This document shows, one piece after another, positions 20,722-30,047 of a stretch of DNA of 64,000 nt; position 1 is the stretch's first letter; each line of letters starts with the position of its first letter. Source of the DNA: Actinomycetota bacterium (GTDB lineage Bacteria > Actinomycetota > Actinomycetes > Nanopelagicales > Nanopelagicaceae). The stretch covers positions 26,606-90,605 of the forward strand of contig JAPLAY010000062.1 of the NCBI GenBank assembly GCA_026393035.1, given 5' to 3'. The translations under genes were made by a program, and so were the position numbers. The notes under the pieces are model-generated. The model worked only from the letters and a program-made list of their open reading frames with translations, was not told the origin of the DNA and did no database searches.

Positions 20722-22314
20722 CTAGTGATGGCCGCCTTCAAGTGCTTTTGCTTCACTTTCGGTAGGAGCAGGAATCTGTTCTACATGTGCTTGGCTAAAG
20801 CGCGCACGTAGCTTTCCTTTTAGGCCTTGCGGATTTAGAACGCCATTTGCATCGGATGCTGGAACTTCAAGAGCACGGTTCTGTTCGTGCTGAGTAAGCG
20901 TGAATTTTTGCGCGGGAGTTAACTCTTCGTGGACTTCAATGAATTCGCCATGAGGAAGCATTACTAGGCGACCAGTCTCGCGGCCATGAAGCACTTTTTC
21001 GCGGTCTGCACGTTGCAGCGATAGACAGATGCGTTTTGTGATTACGAAAGTTATCGGAGGAATGACGATTACACCGATTCGGGTAAACCACATAATTTGA
21101 TTGATAGTTAAAGCAAAGTGAGTTGCAATAATGTCATTTCCGCCGTTGATTAAAATGACAAGAATAAACGCAAGTGACATCGCACCGATTGCAGTTCGAT
21201 TTGGATTATTTCTTGGTCGATCTAACAAGTGATGTTCGTTCTTATCGCCAGTCATCCAAGATTCAATGAATGGATAGAGCGCCATAAGAGTGAAGAGAAT
21301 TCCAGGAATAATTAAACCTGGAATCAAAATATTCCAAGAGATCGTGTGACCAAAGGCGTGAGTCTCAATTGGGGGAGCCATACGAACTAGCCCATCGAGC
21401 CATCCCATGTAGAAATCGGGTTGAGATCCGGCAGAAATTTGTCCAGGGTTGTATGGACCATAAAGCCAAATTGGGTTAATTGAAGCGACCGCACCTAGAA
21501 GAGCCGTTACTCCAAAGACAATAAAGAAGAAGCCGCCAGCTTTCGCCATATAGATCGGCATAAGTGGATAACCAACAACGTTCTTCTCAGTACGACCAGG
21601 ACCTGGATATTGAGTGTGCTTCTGATACCAAACCAACATTAAGTGGATTGTTATTAAAGCTAAGAAAATTCCTGGAAGTAAAAGTACGTGCACGGTGAAA
21701 ATTCTTGGGATAAATACATGGCCAGGGAAGGCGCCGCCGAAAGCGAAGAATGCAAGGTAAGAGCCGACTACTGGAAGTGCCTGGATGATTGCTTCTGCAA
21801 TGCGAATACCAGTTCCAGAAAGAAGATCATCTGGAAGTGAGTATCCAAGGAAGCCTTCAACAATTCCGAGTGTCACAAGTCCAACACCGATCAACCAGTT
21901 TGCTTCACGAGGTTTACGGAATGCACCGGTAAAGAAGACGCGCATTAAGTGCGCAATCATTCCGGCCATGAAAATTAGCGCTGCCCAGTGGTGAATCTGA
22001 CGCATCAAAAGTCCACCGCGAACATCAAAAGAGATATGAAGCGTTGACGCGTAGGAAGCTGACATTTCAATGTTCTTTAGTGGTTCGTAGCTTCCTTGAT
22101 AAATAACATCTCGCTGTGATGGATCAAACCAGAAAGTTAGGAAAGTTCCCGAAAGTAGCAAAATAATAAATGAATAGAGAACGATTTCGCCAAGCATGAA
22201 GGACCAGTGGTCTGGGAAGACTTTAGTTAAATTCTTACGTAACCATTTTGCGGCGCCAGTGCGGTCATCTACATAACCTGCAACATTTCCAGCTATGCGT
22301 TCAGATTTTTTCAT
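20722..22314 (-). CDS. qcrB: Cytochrome bc1 complex cytochrome b subunit
   Basis: Cytochrome b family; FFTGAFRKPREANWLIGVGLVTLGIVEGFLGYSLPDD. Confidence 0.96.
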   Translation of the reverse strand: MKKSERIAGNVAGYVDDRTGAAKWLRKNLTKVFPDHWSFMLGEIVLYSFIILLLSGTFLTFWFDPSQRDVIYQGSYEPLKNIEMSASYASTLHISFDVRGGLLMRQIHHWAALIFMAGMIAHLMRVFFTGAFRKPREANWLIGVGLVTLGIVEGFLGYSLPDDLLSGTGIRIAEAIIQALPVVGSYLAFFAFGGAFPGHVFIPRIFTVHVLLLPGIFLALITIHLMLVWYQKHTQYPGPGRTEKNVVGYPLMPIYMAKAGGFFFIVFGVTALLGAVASINPIWLYGPYNPGQISAGSQPDFYMGWLDGLVRMAPPIETHAFGHTISWNILIPGLIIPGILFTLMALYPFIESWMTGDKNEHHLLDRPRNNPNRTAIGAMSLAFILVILINGGNDIIATHFALTINQIMWFTRIGVIVIPPITFVITKRICLSLQRADREKVLHGRETGRLVMLPHGEFIEVHEELTPAQKFTLTQHEQNRALEVPASDANGVLNPQGLKGKLRARFSQAHVEQIPAPTESEAKALEGGHH

Positions 22315-23303
22315 GAGGAGCGCTCCCAGTAGCTAGGTCCGACTGATTCAGTAAATGGTTGTTGTGCAACTAGGTAACCATCCTTATCAACCATGATTGC
22401 AAGTTGAGGAAGTGGTCTAGCGGCTGGTCCAAAGATAACTTTCGCCGCTCTTGTTACGTCGAATGTTGATTGGTGACATGGGCAGAGCAAATGTTTTGTT
22501 TGTTGTTCGTAAAGGGCTACGGCGCATCCCATGTGTGAACAAATCTTTGAGAATGCGATGATCCCATCATGTGTCCAAGAAAGTCGTTGCGCATCTAATT
22601 GGAATTCTGTTGGGCGCAAGCGAATCAAAAGCACTGCATCCTTGCCGATATCGGCGAGTGTGCGTTCTTGACCTTCGGCAAGCTCTGGAAGAACTTGGGC
22701 TACGGCGCCAACCTCTAAATCTTCAGGACGAATTGGGCGATCGCCTGGATCTGTAACTAAACGAGTTCCAGTTTTCCAAGAAGTCTTCTCTAACTCTTTC
22801 TTTGGAAGTGGGCCTAAATCGCGCAACATAACAAGTGGCGTAAGGGCCGAGATTCCAAGAGCTAAACCTAAGGTGCGCTTTATTAATGAGCGACGACCTA
22901 AACCTGCTGCGCCAGCTTGTACTTTTACCGTAGAAACAAAATCTGCGCGATCTTCATCTGGTGACCTAAATTCATGACGTTCTGCAATAACTTCGGTATC
23001 CGGCATTAACATTTTTGCCCAGTGAACTAAGCCGAGTCCAATAAACAGAAGTGCAAAGGCCATTCCAATTCCAAGCAAAAGCTGATGGGCATTTGTGTCG
23101 CCCATGATTGGTAAGAAGAAGAAGCGATCATCTGGAATGAAAATATATGAATAGATTGCGACAACGGTAAAAATTGCAGATAGAACAAAGAGAATTGCAA
23201 CTTGGCGTTCAGCCCTGTCGGCAGCCTTTGGATCAATGTCAGTTTTGCGATGCACATGTTCCGGAAGTCCTGGATCTTGGAATTTTGAAATCTCGTTAGT
23301 CAT
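22311..23303 (-). CDS. qcrA: Cytochrome bc1 Rieske iron-sulfur subunit
   Basis: CSHMGCAVALYEQQTKHLLCPCHQSTFDV. Confidence 0.96.
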   Translation of the reverse strand: MTNEISKFQDPGLPEHVHRKTDIDPKAADRAERQVAILFVLSAIFTVVAIYSYIFIPDDRFFFLPIMGDTNAHQLLLGIGMAFALLFIGLGLVHWAKMLMPDTEVIAERHEFRSPDEDRADFVSTVKVQAGAAGLGRRSLIKRTLGLALGISALTPLVMLRDLGPLPKKELEKTSWKTGTRLVTDPGDRPIRPEDLEVGAVAQVLPELAEGQERTLADIGKDAVLLIRLRPTEFQLDAQRLSWTHDGIIAFSKICSHMGCAVALYEQQTKHLLCPCHQSTFDVTRAAKVIFGPAARPLPQLAIMVDKDGYLVAQQPFTESVGPSYWERSS

Positions 23304-23311
23304 TTTTTACC

Positions 23312-24145
23312 CTATTTCGCTTTCACAGTAAGCCATACCGCGATACCAATTAATAATCCAAGACCAAAGGTCCAAACTAAAAGTCCTTCTGTTACTGGCC
23401 CAACACGGCCAAGTGAAGCGCCACCTAAATTCGGCTCTTTCTCTGCGGCTTTAATCCATTTGATAATTGAAAGCTTCTCTTCTGGCGTAATTGTTTTATC
23501 GCTGAACACTGGCATTGATTGTGGGCCGGTAATCATTGCTTCATAAATATGTTTTGCATCTACGCCCATAAGTGTCGGTGCGTATTTACCTTGGGTTAGT
23601 GCGCCGCCTTGGCCAGCAAAGTTGTGGCACATCGCGCAGTTAGTGCGGAATAGCTCGCCACCTTCTGCAGTATTTCCATCGCGTTCAAAAGTAAGTTGTG
23701 CTTCATTGATTGCGTCGGGCCCCGGTGCAAGTGATGCAACATATGCAGCAAGCGCAGCAGTCTGTTCGGCGTTATAAATTGGAGTTTTGCGCATTGCTTG
23801 TTGGCTCATATCGGCCATTGGCATACGACCAGTTCCGACTTGGAAATCAACTGAAGCCGCTCCAACACCAATTAGAGATGGTGCAATTCCGGAACCTTCA
23901 GCATTTAAGCCATGACAAGATGAACATCCTTGAGCAAAAATCCGTTTTCCTTCTTCGATCAGAGTTGATTGCGCAGTTGTTTCCATGCGAGTTGTGCTGG
24001 GAAGAGCACTTGCTACTTGGAAGGTAGCTCCCATTGAAATTAGCGCAACAACAAGAAGCGCAGGTCTAGCAAAACGGTGACGGCGGTAGCGCGATAGCTT
24101 CTTTATGCCGGAGTTCATATCAACCTTTTTCAATTTGTTTACCAA
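23312..24145 (-). CDS. qcrC: Cytochrome bc1 diheme cytochrome c subunit
   Basis: Two CxxCH motifs (CSSCHG, CAMCHN) and C-terminal TM. Confidence 0.95.
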   Translation of the reverse strand: MVNKLKKVDMNSGIKKLSRYRRHRFARPALLVVALISMGATFQVASALPSTTRMETTAQSTLIEEGKRIFAQGCSSCHGLNAEGSGIAPSLIGVGAASVDFQVGTGRMPMADMSQQAMRKTPIYNAEQTAALAAYVASLAPGPDAINEAQLTFERDGNTAEGGELFRTNCAMCHNFAGQGGALTQGKYAPTLMGVDAKHIYEAMITGPQSMPVFSDKTITPEEKLSIIKWIKAAEKEPNLGGASLGRVGPVTEGLLVWTFGLGLLIGIAVWLTVKAK

Positions 24146-24152
24146 TCCGTCT

Positions 24153-24785
24153 TTACTTAATCAAGTAAATAGCTGAGAAGAGTGCGATCCAGACGATATC
24201 CACGAAGTGCCAGTAGTAAGAAACAACTATCGCGGTTTGTGCTTGCTTGTGGCCAAATTTCTGGGCACGAAAAACTCGAATCATAACTATTAAGAATGCA
24301 ATCAAGCCGCCAGTTACGTGCATTCCATGGAAACCAGTTGTCATATAGAAAACTGATCCATATGCATTTGAAGAGAGTGTCAAACTTTCACGAACTAGAT
24401 TTGCATATTCGTAAACTTGGCCGCCGATAAAGAAGGCGCCCATCAAAAATGTAAGGGCAAACCATTCCCGCATTCCCCATCTATTTATCTGCCAAAAAGA
24501 TCCGGTGCGCTTTGCCTGGAAACGTTCTGCCGCGAATACGCCGAACTGACAAGTTACCGAAGATAAAACGAGAACTGTTGTGTTAGTCGCAGCAAACGGA
24601 ATATTAAGTAGGCCGGTTGATTCGAGCCAGACATCTGGTCCTTGAACTGCGCGAGTTGTGAAGTACATTGCGAAGAGAGCTGCGAAGAACATCAACTCAC
24701 TTGATAGCCAAACAATCGTTCCGACGGCGACTAGATTCGGGCGGTTCACCTTTTGAGGGGCCTGGGATTGCAAGGCTGATGTCAT
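24153..24785 (-). CDS. ctaE: Cytochrome c oxidase subunit III
   Basis: [46 protein letters not shown]; start set at MTSALQSQ. Confidence 0.95.
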   Translation of the reverse strand: MTSALQSQAPQKVNRPNLVAVGTIVWLSSELMFFAALFAMYFTTRAVQGPDVWLESTGLLNIPFAATNTTVLVLSSVTCQFGVFAAERFQAKRTGSFWQINRWGMREWFALTFLMGAFFIGGQVYEYANLVRESLTLSSNAYGSVFYMTTGFHGMHVTGGLIAFLIVMIRVFRAQKFGHKQAQTAIVVSYYWHFVDIVWIALFSAIYLIK

Positions 24786-24924
24786 AGGGGGATTATTCAC
24801 GATTCTGAGGTGAAATGAGATATTTGCAGGCCAAGGGATGCACCCACTTTGGGTGAAACTCATCACGAGTTGTCGGATGGCAAGTAGCCAAAATGTGGCG
24901 AATTTGATGGCTAGAATTCTGGCC

Positions 24925-25344
24925 ATGGCTTCTGCGACTAATGCGAAAAAACTGACCATCGCTATTTACTCCGATGATTCCTCAGTCCGGGCCAGCATCA
25001 TTACTGCCTTAGGAACTCGGATTTCGAGTGATTTACCAGAACATAAAATTGTGGAATTCGCGACTGGTCCAGCCCTTCGCCTTTATCTAGATTCCAAACA
25101 AAGCGTTGATCTTTTTATTCTGGATGGCGAGGCGGTTCCAGAAGGTGGTCTTGGCCTAGCCAGAGCCCTCAAAGATGAAGTTTTTAACTGCCCACCAATT
25201 TTGGCAATCACCGGTCGAGTACAAGATAACTGGCTAGCTTCATGGTCGAAGGCTGAGGAAGTTGTTATGCATCCAATTGATCCTTTTACCATTGCATCGA
25301 AAGTTGCCGGGCTACTTAAATCAAAATCGGTTGTTAAGGCTTAA
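24925..25344 (+). CDS. Receiver-domain-like protein (response-regulator fold)
   Basis: [52 protein letters not shown]. Confidence 0.65.
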   Translation: MASATNAKKLTIAIYSDDSSVRASIITALGTRISSDLPEHKIVEFATGPALRLYLDSKQSVDLFILDGEAVPEGGLGLARALKDEVFNCPPILAITGRVQDNWLASWSKAEEVVMHPIDPFTIASKVAGLLKSKSVVKA

Positions 25345-26044
25345 ATTTTCGCTCCGGCAGCCGTTTCATAAACTGCTTCAAATCTTGAACTGTAAATACT
25401 TCATAACCCGCAAGTCTTTCGATTAGGCGATGCAGCACTTCAACTGTGGTCTTCACATCATCTAGCGCCCTGTGATTTGGCAGAGTTTGGGTCTCAAAAA
25501 ATTCCGAAAGGGTGCCGAGTTTGTAATTTAGAATTTCAGATTTCTCAATTACTAATCGCGCTAATCTGACAGTGTCGATTACTTCATACTTAGGCCAGGG
25601 ATTCGCAGTTTCACGCGCCGCCGCTTTGAGGAATCCGATATCAAATGGCGCATTATGTGCGACTAAATGCAGGCTCTTTGCATCGTTGAATTGCGAAATA
25701 AAATCCAGAAAAGTTGTGAAGACCTCAGAAATGTGTGGCGCCCCTGCAAGCATTTCATCGGTAATCCCAGTCAAATTTGTGATGTAACTCGGAAGCGGAG
25801 TTCTGGGATTAACAAATGTTGAAAACTCACCAAGTACCTCGCCACCACGCACCGCTACTGCACCTATTTCAGTTATCGCGCATCCTTGAAGTGGTGAAGC
25901 ACCGGTAGTTTCAAGATCTAGAACTATGAAAGTGACCTCACTTAGCGAAGTTCCAATTTCGCTGAAACCCGGTTGCCAGTTATCGCTTGGCGGACCAAAA
26001 CCGGAGCTCGGGATTTTACTTATTTCAGATTCCGGATTGGGCAT
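25334..26044 (-). CDS. DnaQ-type 3'-5' exonuclease (Pol III epsilon-like)
   Basis: FIVLDLETTGASPLQGCAITEIGAV, LVAHNAPFDIGFL, NHRALDDVKTT. Confidence 0.92.
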   Translation of the reverse strand: MPNPESEISKIPSSGFGPPSDNWQPGFSEIGTSLSEVTFIVLDLETTGASPLQGCAITEIGAVAVRGGEVLGEFSTFVNPRTPLPSYITNLTGITDEMLAGAPHISEVFTTFLDFISQFNDAKSLHLVAHNAPFDIGFLKAAARETANPWPKYEVIDTVRLARLVIEKSEILNYKLGTLSEFFETQTLPNHRALDDVKTTVEVLHRLIERLAGYEVFTVQDLKQFMKRLPERKFKP

Positions 26045-26231
26045 AAGTGAAGGTTATGGCAAAGGTCTGACATATTTCGTAAAACTGCGCTCATCGCTGA
26101 CAAAACTTTGGAGTTGTGGTTGAGAGTTTGTTATCGCGCCATAACCTTGAAAAACTTGAAAGCGATATCCAAAACGATAGGGTTTCCCGCACATCAATCC
26201 CTTTTTAAGAAGGGCTAATTCAGGAGGCGCT

Positions 26232-27281
26232 TTGAAAAAGTCATTAAAGCTAATGGCGGTAGTTGCATCTCTAACACTTATTACAGGTGTTGCAGTTGCT
26301 CCCGCATCACAAGCAGCAAAAATTAAGCTTTGTCTCGCACTAGATACTGGTGGCGTAGACGATCACTCATTTAACGCAGGAGCTTGGGCCGGTGCGCAAG
26401 CATCAACAGTTTCAAATGCAGAATACCTGCCAGCTGCAACATCTGCGGACTTCGCGCCAAACATCAAGAAGTTTGTTGATAAGGGTTGCGAATTAATCGT
26501 TGGTGTTGGCTATGCGATCTCGCCAGAAATCGTTAAGTCAGCAAAGGCAAATCCAAAGATCAAGTACGCGGTAGTCGATGACGCTGGTCAAGATTGCGAT
26601 GCAAACTACAATTGCACAGCGGTAGCAAACGTTAAGGGTCTTACTTTCAAAACTGACGAAGCTGCATTCATGGCTGGTTATCTGTCAGCAGGAATGACAA
26701 AGACCGGCAAGATTGCAACTTACGGCGGCATTGGTTATCCAACAGTTACTATCTTTATGGATGGCTTTGCTCGCGGTGCTGCTTACTACAACAAGCAAAA
26801 GGGAACTTCTGTAAAGGTACTTGGATGGGATCCAGCAAATCCAAAGGCTGGAACAATGGTTGGTAGCTTCTCAGACCAGAACAAGGCGCTCACTATCTCC
26901 AAAGCATTCGAACAACAAGGTGCGGACATCATCCTTCCGGTTGGCGGCGTTCTTGGAGCTCCTTATGCTGCGGCATCAGAGAAGAGCAAGAAATCATTAA
27001 CAATTTGGGTTGATACTGATGGCTACTATTCACTTAGTGCCGGTAAGTCAATTCTTCTTACAACAATTGTTAAAGAAATCGGAGCTTCTATCAAATCTGT
27101 AGCTGCTGATGTTGCTGCTAAGAAGTTCTCCGGTAAGGCATATGTTGGAACACTTGTAAATAAGGGTGTTTCAATTGCGCCATTCCATGACCTAAATGCA
27201 AAGGTCCCTGCAAAGCTAAAGAGTGAAATCCTCAAGATCAAACTCGGAATCATCGCTGGAACAATAAAGGTAGATGCATAA
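26232..27281 (+). CDS. BMP-family ABC transporter substrate-binding protein (nucleoside-type)
   Basis: ALDTGGVDDHSFNAGAWAGAQ, DQNKALTISKAFEQQGADIILPVGG; TTG start with AGGAGG SD. Confidence 0.92.
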   Translation: MKKSLKLMAVVASLTLITGVAVAPASQAAKIKLCLALDTGGVDDHSFNAGAWAGAQASTVSNAEYLPAATSADFAPNIKKFVDKGCELIVGVGYAISPEIVKSAKANPKIKYAVVDDAGQDCDANYNCTAVANVKGLTFKTDEAAFMAGYLSAGMTKTGKIATYGGIGYPTVTIFMDGFARGAAYYNKQKGTSVKVLGWDPANPKAGTMVGSFSDQNKALTISKAFEQQGADIILPVGGVLGAPYAAASEKSKKSLTIWVDTDGYYSLSAGKSILLTTIVKEIGASIKSVAADVAAKKFSGKAYVGTLVNKGVSIAPFHDLNAKVPAKLKSEILKIKLGIIAGTIKVDA

Positions 27282-27295
27282 GTAATTACCTAATT

Positions 27296-27335
27296 AAAAC
27301 AGGAGGCCTCGAGCTATCGGGCCTCCTGTTTTTTT
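27296..27335 (+). terminator. Rho-independent terminator between the BMP gene and the transporter ATPase
   Basis: AAAACAGGAGGCC ... GGCCTCCTGTTTT perfect 13-bp stem followed by T-run. Confidence 0.9.
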
Positions 27336-27360
27336 GCCACTAAATCGCTAGGATTCCTAT

Positions 27361-28875
27361 GTGTCACTAGAACTTCGTGGAATAACTAAAACTTTTGGTT
27401 CGCTTACTGCCAACGATTCAATTAATTTGCGGGTTGAGACTGGCCAAATTCATGCAATCCTCGGCGAAAATGGTGCTGGTAAATCCACCCTAATGAATAT
27501 TGTTTACGGCCTATTAAATGCCGACAGTGGTGAAATTTTGGTTGATGAAAAACTGGTAGATATCTCCGAACCAATTGATGCGCTTAGCGCAGGCATTGGA
27601 ATGGTTCATCAGCACTTTATGTTAATTCCAGTTTTCACGGTCGCTGAAAATATCATTTTAGGTCATGAGAAAAGTAGCAAATTTGGCGTGATAGATATTG
27701 ATGCTGCCCGATTAGCAATTAGAAAAGTTTCAAAAGACTTTGGGTTCGAAGTTGACCCTGATGCGATTGTCGAGTCTTTGCCCGTGGGCATTCAACAGAA
27801 AGTTGAAATAATTCGAGCACTTATCTATGAAGCAAAAGTTTTGATTCTTGATGAACCAACAGCTGTTTTAACACCTCAGGAAACTGACGAACTTCTTAAG
27901 ACAATGCGTGAATTAAAAGCTAAGGGTACATCGATAATTTTCATCACTCATAAATTACGAGAAGTTAGAGAAGTTGCGGATCAGATAACAATTATTCGTC
28001 GTGGAAAAGTTGTTGCCGCAGTATCACCAACTACCTCCGAGGGCGAACTTGCCTCAATGATGGTTGGTCGCGCCGTAGATCTGGCACCTGTAAAACACAA
28101 GCATCAGATTGGTGAACCAATTTTGGTCGCAACAAATTTAACAGTTCGTGATGCGATGGGTACAGCGATAGTTAAATCAGTTAATTTTCATGTTAATGCC
28201 GGTGAAGTTCTGGCTATTGCTGGCGTCCAGGGGAATGGTCAATCCGAATTAGCAAGAGCACTAATTAATCTCGAGAGCCATATCGAAGGATCTATCAAGC
28301 TAGCTGGTGCAGAGATTCGAGGTTCAAGCATTTATGACTCACTCCACTCAGGCATAGCTTTTATTCCAGAATCTCGTGAATTAGATGGTCTTGTTGGCAG
28401 TTTCTCTATCGCTGAGAATTTAATATTGGATTTGCACGATCAACAACCCTACGCAAAGGGGATAAATCTCTCAGCCAGTACTGTCTTGTCCGAAGCTGAG
28501 AAGCGAGTAACGGAATTTGATATTCGATTGCAATCAGTTTCAGATGCAGTCTCAACACTTTCTGGCGGCAATAAGCAGAAGGTTGTAATTGCGCGCGAAC
28601 TTTCACGGCCAGTAAAAGTGCTGGTTGCATCCCAACCGACTCGTGGTTTAGATGTTGGGTCAATTGAATTTGTGCACGAGCGAATTCTTGCTGAGCGAGA
28701 TCAGGGGCGCGGAGTTATTTTATTTAGTACTGAACTTGATGAGGTAATGGCGTTGGCCGATCGAATCGCAGTTATGTATCGCGGCGAGATTCTTGAGATT
28801 GTTGATTCGGGTGTAACTCGCGGAGAGCTTGGGCTATTGATGGCTGGCGTAGTAACTAAAAAGGCGAGTGCATAA
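27361..28875 (+). CDS. ABC transporter ATP-binding protein, duplicated ABC domains (nucleoside type)
   Basis: Walker A GENGAGKSTLMNIVYGLL; second domain LSGGNKQKVVIARELSRPVKVLVASQPTRGLDVGS. Confidence 0.95.
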   Translation: MSLELRGITKTFGSLTANDSINLRVETGQIHAILGENGAGKSTLMNIVYGLLNADSGEILVDEKLVDISEPIDALSAGIGMVHQHFMLIPVFTVAENIILGHEKSSKFGVIDIDAARLAIRKVSKDFGFEVDPDAIVESLPVGIQQKVEIIRALIYEAKVLILDEPTAVLTPQETDELLKTMRELKAKGTSIIFITHKLREVREVADQITIIRRGKVVAAVSPTTSEGELASMMVGRAVDLAPVKHKHQIGEPILVATNLTVRDAMGTAIVKSVNFHVNAGEVLAIAGVQGNGQSELARALINLESHIEGSIKLAGAEIRGSSIYDSLHSGIAFIPESRELDGLVGSFSIAENLILDLHDQQPYAKGINLSASTVLSEAEKRVTEFDIRLQSVSDAVSTLSGGNKQKVVIARELSRPVKVLVASQPTRGLDVGSIEFVHERILAERDQGRGVILFSTELDEVMALADRIAVMYRGEILEIVDSGVTRGELGLLMAGVVTKKASA

Positions 28876-30047
28876 TGCGCAATTCGCTAGCCAAATTCTT
28901 ACAGGCAATTAAGTTACCTGGCCTCTCGTTCTTAATGGCCTTCACGCTAACTGGTCTAATAATTGCAATCTCTGATGCAAAAGTAATAGCAAAGTTTTCA
29001 ACGCCTCTTGAATTTATTAAAAGTGCGCTAGCCGCTATCGGAAATGCTTATTTAGCCCTATTCCAAGGTGCGGTTTATGACGTTAACTTAACTAAGGGCC
29101 ACACATTTATCCATGGTTTCTATCCACTTTCAGAAACTATCGTTATAGCGACGCCACTAATACTTACGGGACTATCAGTTGCTTTAGCCTTCAAGGCCGG
29201 TCTCTTTAATATCGGGGCTCAAGGACAATTTATTTTTGGTGCAATCGGTGCGTCATACGTTGGTTTCCATTTCCATCTACCAATTGGAATTCACATTCTT
29301 GTTGCGGCGCTAGTGGGTGCGTTCTTCGCTGCAATCTGGGGCGGAATTGTTGGCTTATTAAAGGCCCGAACCGGTGCGCATGAAGTTATTTTGACAATCA
29401 TGATGAACTACATCGCTAGCTATTTCATCCTTTGGATTTTGAAAACTCAAAGTTTTTTGCGTCCTGGACGTATTGACCCAATCGCACCGGAAGTAAATCA
29501 AAGTGCCAGGCTTCCGCTACTTGCCGGGGCAAATTTCAGATTGAATTTTGGAATTTTCATTGCGCTAGCTGCCGCGGTATTTGTCTGGTGGCTTTTGACT
29601 AAGACAACTATTGGATTCAAGTTCCGGGCGGTTGGTGCGAATGGTCAAGCAGCAAAGACTGCAGGAATTTCAGTTCCATTTGTTATAACTTCGACGATGA
29701 TGATCTGTGGCGCCTTGGCTGGCCTCGGTGGCGCAGTTCAAGTTCTCGGAAGTACGTACTCACTAAATACGGATATCGCTGGCTCATTTGGTTTCGATGC
29801 AATCACTGTGGCCCTACTTGGTCGAGCGCAACCGCTTGGAACAGTTTTTGCTGCGCTACTTTTCGGAGCGCTCCATGCAGGTGGTCGCACAATGCAATCA
29901 AGTACTGGCGTTCCACTCGATATCGTTTTAGTTACCCAAGCGCTGGTAGTTCTCTTTATAGCTGCTCCAGCCTTTGTCCGCTACATATTTAGAATTAAGA
30001 AGTTGAATGCTTCTGCCTCTCTTACTTCGAAGGGGTGGAACGGATGA
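28875..30047 (+). CDS. ABC transporter permease (nucleoside type)
   Basis: GLSVALAFKAGLFNIGAQGQFIFGA, LKARTGAHEVILTIMMNYIA. Confidence 0.93.
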   Translation: MRNSLAKFLQAIKLPGLSFLMAFTLTGLIIAISDAKVIAKFSTPLEFIKSALAAIGNAYLALFQGAVYDVNLTKGHTFIHGFYPLSETIVIATPLILTGLSVALAFKAGLFNIGAQGQFIFGAIGASYVGFHFHLPIGIHILVAALVGAFFAAIWGGIVGLLKARTGAHEVILTIMMNYIASYFILWILKTQSFLRPGRIDPIAPEVNQSARLPLLAGANFRLNFGIFIALAAAVFVWWLLTKTTIGFKFRAVGANGQAAKTAGISVPFVITSTMMICGALAGLGGAVQVLGSTYSLNTDIAGSFGFDAITVALLGRAQPLGTVFAALLFGALHAGGRTMQSSTGVPLDIVLVTQALVVLFIAAPAFVRYIFRIKKLNASASLTSKGWNG

